Of a stretch of 5,402 nucleotides of DNA, positions 1 to 5,402 are shown one piece after another. This stretch comes from Tannerella sp. (GTDB taxonomy: Bacteria; Bacteroidota; Bacteroidia; Bacteroidales; Tannerellaceae), in assembly GCA_031268395.1 (NCBI GenBank), contig JAIRXI010000245.1, forward strand, positions 1-5,402, read 5' to 3'. Below the pieces are notes generated by a model. It ran no database searches. It was not told the origin of the DNA and saw nothing but the letters and a program-made list of their open reading frames with translations. The translations under genes were made by a program, and so were the position numbers. Within the stretch, counting starts at the first letter, position 1; each line of letters starts with the position of its first letter.

Positions 1-183
1 GCAGACGGCAGAAAACAGAAGAATGCGAATGTATCACATTATAAAACAGAGGCCTATGGACACGGAATGAATCAAACCCGGAAACGGACGGAAAAGGACG
101 GTATGACTTTCCGGCCGGATACGCTTTACGCGAAATCAATACCCTCTAATAATAAACTCAAATTCACAAAAAAGAAAAGAAGT
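1..183 (+). other. Upstream region and probable leader of the susC-like gene
   Basis: I can support no gene here. One forward frame ends in TGA at 68-70, overlapping an ATG at 67, and another ends in TAA at 42-44. Either could be the last codons of an upstream gene, but neither short peptide is recognisable. The frame of the susC-like gene is open back to base 1, which explains the possible longer start at 67. From about 141 the sequence becomes A/T-rich, typical of an untranslated leader in Bacteroidota. I looked for the phylum's promoter pattern (TAnnTTTG with an upstream TTG-like element) and saw no convincing match, so the promoter may lie upstream of the window or be degenerate. Confidence 0.45.
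161..183 (+). promoter_or_regulatory. A-rich translation initiation region of the susC-like gene
   Basis: The bases just before the ATG at 184 are almost entirely A with a few G, and there is no GGAGG-like site. Bacteroidota often initiate with A-rich leaders instead of strong Shine-Dalgarno pairing. The susD-like gene shows the same pattern, a run of A directly before its ATG at 3382. This supports 184 as the susC start, although the ATG at 67 has a GGA three bases closer to it than a normal Shine-Dalgarno spacing would allow. Confidence 0.4.
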
Positions 184-3100
184 ATGATAAACAAATTGAT
201 TGAAGGCATGAAACATGCCGGATTTGAAAAACTCAAACGAGTGATAATGCTGTCCGTCTTCCTGCTGATGGCGGGGACGGGCATGATGAATGCCAGCGAC
301 GGCAATCCGCCGGAAACGGACGAACCGCAGCAGGCGAAGACCCGTATCACGGGCACGGTGGTCGACCGGACGGGCGAGCCGGTGATCGGGGCCAATATTG
401 TGGAAAAGGGCGTGACGGCCAACGGAACGGTGACGGACGTGGACGGCAAATTCTCGCTGGAAGTATCGCCGGAAGCAACGCTGCTCGTTTCCTTTATCGG
501 ATACGTCACGCAGGAAGTGGCGGCCGGAGATCAGGCGAATCTGAAGATTGTGCTACAGGAGGACACGCAGTTGCTGGACGAAGTGATTGTCATCGGGTAT
601 GGTACAGCCAGGCGGCGGGAATACACCGGCTCGGTAGGCTCGGTCAAGCTGGAAAACAGTCCGCTGGCCACACTTCCCAATCTGAACATAATGGAGTCGC
701 TGAAAGGCAACATCAGTGGGATGAATGTCGGCGGGATCAATTCGTCCGGTGGAGAACCGGACTTGCTGATACGCGGTCAAAATTCGATTAATGGCGACAA
801 CAAGCCGCTCATTATTCTGGACGGCGTGATTTTCATGGGTAATATCAGCGATATCAATCCCAACGATATTGCCAATATTGACGTGTTGAAAGATGCCGTT
901 TCGTCGGCTGTGTACGGTTCACGTTCGGCGAATGGCGTCATCGCCATCACCAGCAAGAAAGGCCGTGTCGGAAAACCAATGATTTCCTTTCATGCGGCGA
1001 CCGGCATCAATACGTGGGCCAACAACAGACCGAAAATGGCAGACGGCCCCCACTGGCTGGAAGATTCCAACGTACATGCCGGACGGGAGAAAGACGACAT
1101 TACAAGGTTTCTCCCGGAAATCACCGATTTGATTAAGAAGGGCGAAGAAAAGGAAATGCTTGATTACATTACCCATACCGGCAATATTCAGAGTTACCAG
1201 ATTGCCGTTTCGGGCGGAACGAAAGAACTGAACTATTATCTGTCCACTTCCTACGAATCCAATAACGGCGTGCTCATCGGCGACGAGTATGACCGGATTT
1301 CGGTGATGGGAAAGATAGGCGCCGACATTACAAACTGGTTGAATATCGGAGCAGATGCCGGATTTTCCCGCCGTGACTATTCGGGAGTGGCCGCCAGTTA
1401 CGGATTCTTTCAGTCATATCCTGACGGACTGTACTGGGTGAACTTTCGCGAAATCGACCCGGCTACGACATTGACACAGCAGGCTACGCATCCGCTCTGG
1501 GGCGTGGACGACGGATACCGCGACAACGTGGACCTCCGTCATAACATCCGGCTCAATGCGTATGCGACGGTAAAGATCCCCTGGATCGAAGGATTGAGTT
1601 ACAAAATCAATTTCCTTCCCAGCATGGACCTTATCAAGCAGGGCGACTTTGCCTACGAAACGAATTTCCAGAATGCCGTTGCGGGGCCTTTTACGCCCGA
1701 AAAACTGCAGAGCTTTCTGACGCAGGCGAATGGCTCGATGCTGAACAGCCGGAACTACAACTATGTGTTCGACAATATCCTTTCCTATTCGAAACGGTTC
1801 GGGAAACACAGTATTGATGCAACCCTGGTTGCTACGCGTGACTATGAGAAATATGAAGTTTCAAATTTCACCGGTTCCGATTTCCTGGCAAATGGAAACA
1901 CGGCCCTTGGGCTTGGCGGCCTGCACAAGGCTACGGTTCAGAAAATGGACCTGTACGTAAACAGCAAAGCCAACGGCGAACGGATAGGCGGGACGGTACG
2001 GACCAATATCGGCTATCTGGGACGTATCCAGTACGGGTTGAACGACCGCTATTTTTTCCAGGCATCCTGGCGGCGGGACGGCGCTTCCGTATTCGGCTCC
2101 AACCGGAAATGGGGCAGCTTCGGCGCAGCCGGCGCTTCGTGGAATATCTCGGACGAAAAATTTCTGAAAGCCTTCAACCCGTTGAACAGCCTCAAGCTGA
2201 AGGCCAATTTCGGACAGAACGGCAACCAGGGCCTTACGCCCTACGCTATTCTGGCGCGTGTGGACAACGGAAACATTGCGGGTAATTTCTACGAGTTTTC
2301 GGATACACAGGGCAAGGTGTATTACAGCATTGTACAGTCCGCGCTGGGCAATAACAATATGGGCTGGGAAAAAACAACCGGCATTGATTATGGTTTTGAA
2401 TCGGCATGGCTCAATAACCGCCTGATGCTCGACGCCAGTTTTTACCACAGTAAAACAACCGACCAGATCTTTGAGCGTACCATTCCTTCCATGACGGGAT
2501 TCAACAAAATTTATGCCTCCATGGGACAGGTGAACAACAGCGGTGTGGAAGCAACCCTCAAAACGGTCAATATTACGGACAGGGACTGGACCTGGAGTAC
2601 ATTTGTTACTTTCTGGAAGAACAATAACAAGCTGATACATCTTTATGGCGACGATCTCGACGGCGACGGAAAGGAAGACGACGATATTTCCGACCCCAAC
2701 AACGCGCTCATTATTGGCAAGTCCCTGGGTGTTATCTACGGATACAGGCAGGTTGGCATCACACAGGAAGACGATACGGAGTATATGGAACTGACCGGTA
2801 CACAGCCCGGCAATCCGAAGTATGACGATATGGTAGACGGCGTGCCCGGCATATCGCCCGACGACCGTACGATCCTCGGTTACCGAAAGGAGAATTTCAG
2901 GCTGAATTTCGGTACGACACTGCGCTACAGGGATTTTGAGCTGTATGCACTGGCGGTAGGCATCTTTGGCGGAAATAACCGCTATCTGGACAACAATGAA
3001 CTTGCTTACCGGCATTATCAGGAGCCGCGGCGTATCCTCGACGAAGCGACCTATTTCAACCGTCCGTACTGGACGCCGGAAAACAGGAACAATACCTATC

Positions 3101-3369
3101 CGATTATCTCTTTCCGTACCGACGGCCGTTATCAGGGGCTTCAGTCGCGCACCTGGGTGCGGATACAGGACATCTCCCTGTCTTACAATTTTAACGAGAC
3201 GCTGCTGAAATCGCTCCATGTCCAAAACCTGAAACTGTATCTTGCCGCCAAGAACGTTGCCCTGTTCACCGGCTGGTTCGGAGGCGATCCGGAAATCGGA
3301 TCCAGGTGGATGGACGGGACTTTCCCGGTAACAGCATCCTATACAATAGGTCTAAATCTCGGTTTCTAA
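184..3369 (+). CDS. SusC/RagA-family TonB-linked outer-membrane transporter
   Basis: This is the outer-membrane barrel of a SusCD nutrient importer. It moves a ligand captured by its SusD partner into the periplasm using energy from TonB-ExbBD. From the ATG at 184 the protein is 1061 residues, a normal length for the family. Residues 1-37 form a signal peptide: a Lys/Arg-rich N-region, then a hydrophobic core at about 20-36, with likely cleavage after Ala37. A carboxypeptidase-D-regulatory-like domain spans about 55-125 (ITGTVVD...GEPVIGANI...DGKFSL). DEVIVIGYGT at 132-141 leads into the plug at about 147-260, with the family hallmarks IRGQNSING, PLIILDGV and LKDAVSSAVYGSRSANGVIAI. The rest is the beta-barrel, ending in a terminal Phe as expected for barrel assembly. 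There is no STN domain, so signalling through an anti-sigma factor is unlikely. The frame is intact. An in-frame ATG at 67 would add 39 residues before the signal peptide, which makes it the less likely start. The ligand cannot be told from sequence; a glycan is the usual case, a peptide is possible. Confidence 0.95.
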   Translation: MINKLIEGMKHAGFEKLKRVIMLSVFLLMAGTGMMNASDGNPPETDEPQQAKTRITGTVVDRTGEPVIGANIVEKGVTANGTVTDVDGKFSLEVSPEATLLVSFIGYVTQEVAAGDQANLKIVLQEDTQLLDEVIVIGYGTARRREYTGSVGSVKLENSPLATLPNLNIMESLKGNISGMNVGGINSSGGEPDLLIRGQNSINGDNKPLIILDGVIFMGNISDINPNDIANIDVLKDAVSSAVYGSRSANGVIAITSKKGRVGKPMISFHAATGINTWANNRPKMADGPHWLEDSNVHAGREKDDITRFLPEITDLIKKGEEKEMLDYITHTGNIQSYQIAVSGGTKELNYYLSTSYESNNGVLIGDEYDRISVMGKIGADITNWLNIGADAGFSRRDYSGVAASYGFFQSYPDGLYWVNFREIDPATTLTQQATHPLWGVDDGYRDNVDLRHNIRLNAYATVKIPWIEGLSYKINFLPSMDLIKQGDFAYETNFQNAVAGPFTPEKLQSFLTQANGSMLNSRNYNYVFDNILSYSKRFGKHSIDATLVATRDYEKYEVSNFTGSDFLANGNTALGLGGLHKATVQKMDLYVNSKANGERIGGTVRTNIGYLGRIQYGLNDRYFFQASWRRDGASVFGSNRKWGSFGAAGASWNISDEKFLKAFNPLNSLKLKANFGQNGNQGLTPYAILARVDNGNIAGNFYEFSDTQGKVYYSIVQSALGNNNMGWEKTTGIDYGFESAWLNNRLMLDASFYHSKTTDQIFERTIPSMTGFNKIYASMGQVNNSGVEATLKTVNITDRDWTWSTFVTFWKNNNKLIHLYGDDLDGDGKEDDDISDPNNALIIGKSLGVIYGYRQVGITQEDDTEYMELTGTQPGNPKYDDMVDGVPGISPDDRTILGYRKENFRLNFGTTLRYRDFELYALAVGIFGGNNRYLDNNELAYRHYQEPRRILDEATYFNRPYWTPENRNNTYPIISFRTDGRYQGLQSRTWVRIQDISLSYNFNETLLKSLHVQNLKLYLAAKNVALFTGWFGGDPEIGSRWMDGTFPVTASYTIGLNLGF

Positions 3370-3381
3370 CTCTCCAAAAAA

Positions 3382-5190
3382 ATGATAATGATGAAAACGA
3401 TCAAATATATAATATTCAGTATGGTCATCATGGCGGCATCGACCGTTATGACAAGTTGTAATGATACCCGGTTTCTGGAACAAAATCCGGAAACATTCTA
3501 CACAACGGACAATATTTTTTCCACTTCCGAACAGGTCGACCAGGTGCTTGTAAGCATCTATTCGAAGATAAGGTATATGTGGATAAATATTCCCATCAGT
3601 CATGATTACTTTAATTTCAAGGAAAAAGGCACCGACATGCTGGACATCACGTACAGCAAGCGGGGACAGAGTTTCAGCGATTACGGGCTGATTAATGCCG
3701 ACCATGAAACGTTCCGCGTGCTTTATTCCGATTTCTACACGATCATTGCCCGCGCCAATCTGGCCATTTATGCAGCCGAACTGCCGCAGATTTCCTGGGG
3801 TTCGGCGTCCGATAAAGCCTATGCCCTGGCGCAGGCACGTTTCTTCCGCGCCTTTGCGTATAAAAATCTTGGCGAACTCTGGGGCGGCGTGCCCATCGTG
3901 ACGGAACCCGTTTCGGAACCGCGTTTCGACTTTGTGCGCACTACACGGGTAGAAACATACCAGTTTGCGATTGACGAGATGGAAGCCGTCCTGAACGACC
4001 TTCCGGAAACGACGGCTCACGGCGGACGTATTGTTCGCGCCGCAGCGCAGCATAACCTGAGCGAGTTGTATCTCGCCAAAGGAATCCAGCTGGAAGCGGA
4101 AGGCAATGCAGGTAACGCCCAGGCCGATTATGCCAAATCGATCCAGTATGCCGGTCAGGTCATTGACGGAGGCACTTACGGGTTGATGACCGACCGCTTC
4201 GGAACCCGTGCGAGTGAAGACAGGATCATCATCGGTATCCATCCGAACGGCGAAGCGGCGCGTCCGGTCGTAGATACCATCATGTTTGAAACCAATCTCT
4301 ACTGGGACCTGTTCCAGACTGGCAATGTGGACTATCAGGACGGCAACAGGGAATGTATCTGGGCGGTACAGGTGGATTTCCAGGCATTCAAAACCGAAGA
4401 CCCGGAATCCAAACTGCCTTATTCGCAATGCTATTCGCCTGTTTTGCGCGACGGCTCGAATAACCGTATCCGCAGCTGGCTCGAAGACATCGGCGGTTTC
4501 CCCAACAGCCATACTACGCAAAACGATTATGTGCGCGACAGTATCTGGGAAGGGAAATTCGCCGCCGACCTGCGTAATTCGCAAATCGTGCGCCGCCGCC
4601 GGTTTAAGGGGAACATGGAAGATTCGCCCTATTACCTGAAAGAGATTCCGTGGGACATCATCTGGTGGATAGAAGGCATCAGCGAGGCAACCGCCATGAA
4701 TCAGCGCAATATGTGTTTCCCGCTTTCCTGCAAAACGACTACGGATCAATACCAGGGTCTTGAGGACGTGAATCAATATTACCAAAATCTGTTTCGCGAC
4801 GACTACATCATCCGCCTGCCGGAAACGATTCTGTTGCGTGCCGAAGCCAAACAGCGAGCCGGGGATAAAGCAGGCGCAGCCAACGACATCAATATGCTGC
4901 GCAGCCGGTCGAAGTGTGAGTATCTTGTGACGGCCACCGATGTGGATGACAATTTCAACCTCATTCTCGACGAACGGGCGCGTGAACTGCTCTACGAAGA
5001 ATGTCGCTGGAACACGCTGCTGCGCATGGGCGGAACCGTTGCCGTCGACCGTATCCGAAAATATTCCTACTGGCCGGAAACCAAAGCCACGTTAAATTTC
5101 AATTACAACCTGTGGCCTGTCCCGCAGTCGGTCATTGACGTTAACAAGGAAGTGCCGATGGCGCAAAACCCGGGCTGGGAGAATCGGTAA
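3382..5190 (+). CDS. SusD/RagB-family surface lipoprotein, partner of the adjacent SusC
   Basis: This is the ligand-capturing lid of the SusCD complex, anchored by lipid at the cell surface. The 602-residue product begins with a hydrophobic signal sequence ending in MTSC, so Cys26 is the probable lipidated residue (Cys23 if the ATG at 3391 is used, which gives the more usual MKTIKY start). The early segment FLEQNPETFYTTDNIF at about 31-46 is the typical SusD N-terminus. Residues about 143-235 carry the TPR-like helical core, with AQARFFRAFAYKNLGELWGG followed by VPIVTEP. The C-terminal RagB/SusD domain shows DDYIIRLPETILLRAEAK at 473-490, a short Gly/Ala stretch and NDINMLRSRS, then LDERARELLYEECRW at 529-543. 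It ends with LWPVPQSVIDVN and QNPGW. The gene starts 12 bases after susC and is closed by a terminator 13 bases after its stop, so the two are almost certainly co-transcribed. Both length and frame look intact. Substrate is not predictable from sequence alone. Confidence 0.95.
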   Translation: MIMMKTIKYIIFSMVIMAASTVMTSCNDTRFLEQNPETFYTTDNIFSTSEQVDQVLVSIYSKIRYMWINIPISHDYFNFKEKGTDMLDITYSKRGQSFSDYGLINADHETFRVLYSDFYTIIARANLAIYAAELPQISWGSASDKAYALAQARFFRAFAYKNLGELWGGVPIVTEPVSEPRFDFVRTTRVETYQFAIDEMEAVLNDLPETTAHGGRIVRAAAQHNLSELYLAKGIQLEAEGNAGNAQADYAKSIQYAGQVIDGGTYGLMTDRFGTRASEDRIIIGIHPNGEAARPVVDTIMFETNLYWDLFQTGNVDYQDGNRECIWAVQVDFQAFKTEDPESKLPYSQCYSPVLRDGSNNRIRSWLEDIGGFPNSHTTQNDYVRDSIWEGKFAADLRNSQIVRRRRFKGNMEDSPYYLKEIPWDIIWWIEGISEATAMNQRNMCFPLSCKTTTDQYQGLEDVNQYYQNLFRDDYIIRLPETILLRAEAKQRAGDKAGAANDINMLRSRSKCEYLVTATDVDDNFNLILDERARELLYEECRWNTLLRMGGTVAVDRIRKYSYWPETKATLNFNYNLWPVPQSVIDVNKEVPMAQNPGWENR

Positions 5191-5203
5191 ATGATGGATG
5201 AAG

Positions 5204-5243
5204 ACAGCCGGAAAAGACGAAAAAACTTTTCCGGCTGTTTTTT
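5204..5243 (+). terminator. Intrinsic terminator closing the susC-susD operon
   Basis: A 13-bp perfect inverted repeat, ACAGCCGGAAAAG at 5204-5216 and CTTTTCCGGCTGT at 5226-5238, flanks a 9-base A-rich loop and runs straight into six T residues (5238-5243). The left arm has no A-run outside it, so it should work mainly for the forward strand. It begins 13 bases after the susD stop codon, which implies that the transcript ends here and that any gene further downstream needs its own promoter. Confidence 0.9.
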
Positions 5244-5254
5244 CTTGGCTGTGC

Positions 5255-5292
5255 CCGTCATTGCAGGACAGCGCGCCGTGGGCCGTCATTGC
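5255..5292. repeat. 10-base direct repeat, two copies
   Basis: CCGTCATTGC occurs at 5255-5264 and again at 5283-5292, with start points 28 bases apart. The second copy continues into the GACGAAGGAAG core, while the first diverges after TTGC. This could be a partial duplication of the end of a repeat unit. Confidence 0.6.
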
Positions 5293-5302
5293 GACGAAGG
5301 AA

Positions 5303-5332
5303 GTAATCCAGGTCATACTTTCACTGGATTGC
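5303..5332. repeat. Inverted repeat built on AATCCAG / CTGGATT
   Basis: GTAATCCAG at 5303-5311 pairs with CTGGATTGC at 5324-5332 over nine positions, one of them a G-T wobble, around a 12-base loop. No T-run follows, so it is not a typical terminator. It appears to be the central palindrome of the intergenic repeat tract. Confidence 0.6.
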
Positions 5333-5347
5333 ACTCCTGCTCCTGCT

Positions 5348-5370
5348 CGGCGTAGCGTCCCGCTACGTCG
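5348..5370. repeat. GC-rich hairpin with three-base loop
   Basis: CGTAGCG at 5351-5357 and CGCTACG at 5361-5367 form a perfect 7-bp stem around TCC. Three further pairs outside it (one a G-T wobble) extend the stem to 10 bp from 5348 to 5370. No T-run follows on either strand, so it resembles a REP-like palindrome more than a terminator. Confidence 0.65.
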
Positions 5371-5378
5371 TGTTAAAA

Positions 5379-5396
5379 GCAAGGCTCCCGCCTTGC
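5379..5396. repeat. Second short hairpin, 7-bp perfect stem
   Basis: GCAAGGC at 5379-5385 pairs perfectly with GCCTTGC at 5390-5396 around a 4-base TCCC loop. It lies only eight bases after the preceding hairpin, and both loops begin with TCC. There is no adjacent T-run. The tandem arrangement suggests both belong to one repeated element. Confidence 0.6.
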
Positions 5397-5402
5397 GCCG
5401 CA

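Larger units (their letters stand above)
5255..5396. repeat. Non-coding tract with dense short repeats, resembling a dispersed intergenic element
   Basis: After the terminator the remaining ~150 bases hold no supportable gene but contain a close series of repeats. There is a 10-base direct repeat in two copies, then three inverted repeats in a row. The core GTCATTGCGACGAAGGAAG followed by AATCCAG resembles, from memory, a short intergenic repeat family found in many copies in diverse bacterial genomes, often mis-annotated as small proteins. I cannot confirm copy number here. The outer boundaries are unclear and the element may continue beyond base 5402. Confidence 0.55.

Noticed and set aside
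2..70. Possible tail of an upstream gene ending at TGA 68-70
   Set aside because: Only about 22 codons are visible, and the peptide is unrecognisable and internally Met-rich. Another frame ends at 44 just as plausibly, so no gene can be supported.
1861..3225. 454-codon open frame on the reverse strand inside the susC-like gene
   Set aside because: It lies wholly antisense to a clear barrel-coding region, and its translation shows no recognisable domain or plausible start context. It is a by-product of codon usage on the coding strand.
3352..4785. 477-codon open frame on the reverse strand across the susC end and susD
   Set aside because: It is antisense to the well-supported SusD frame with its conserved motifs, and its own translation looks like no known family. 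Length alone is not evidence here.
5191..5355. 54-codon forward open frame beginning immediately after the susD stop
   Set aside because: It reads through both arms of the terminator and into the repeats, and the peptide has no recognisable features. The adjoining ATG is most likely chance.
5092..5382. 96-codon open frame on the reverse strand over the susD end, the terminator and the repeat tract
   Set aside because: It crosses a terminator hairpin and the palindromic repeats, and its middle is just the translated intergenic repeat, a known source of false small proteins.
5348..5396. The two GC-rich hairpins as extra transcription terminators
   Set aside because: Neither is followed by a T-run in the forward direction nor preceded by an A-run that would serve the reverse strand, so intrinsic termination is not supported.

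Overview
The window looks like Bacteroidota (Bacteroidetes) DNA, most likely from the order Bacteroidales. It carries a SusC/RagA-type TonB-dependent outer-membrane transporter followed directly by its SusD/RagB-type surface lipoprotein, a pairing essentially confined to that phylum. A-rich stretches in place of Shine-Dalgarno sites before both start codons fit the same assignment. Base composition is mixed, at roughly half G+C by eye. I cannot name a genus.

Layout: bases 1-183 are upstream sequence and a probable untranslated leader with no gene I can support. A susC-like gene fills about 184-3369 (an in-frame ATG at 67 is the alternative start). After a 12-base gap, a susD-like gene runs 3382-5190. 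A strong intrinsic terminator with a 13-bp perfect stem lies at 5204-5243, just after the susD stop. The last ~150 bases (about 5250-5402) are non-coding and dense in short direct and inverted repeats. They look like a dispersed palindromic intergenic repeat that may continue past the window edge.

How the genes work together: SusD caps the extracellular face of the SusC barrel and captures a ligand, usually a glycan or oligosaccharide and sometimes a peptide. SusC then imports it using energy from TonB-ExbBD. The transporter has a carboxypeptidase-D-regulatory-like domain before the plug but no STN domain, so direct signalling to an anti-sigma factor is not expected. No glycoside hydrolase, SusE/F-like lipoprotein or regulator is present, so the substrate cannot be inferred.

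I found no previously undescribed system. The points most worth a second look are the structured repeat tract after the operon, the ambiguous susC start with its leader, and the terminator that closes the transcript right after susD.
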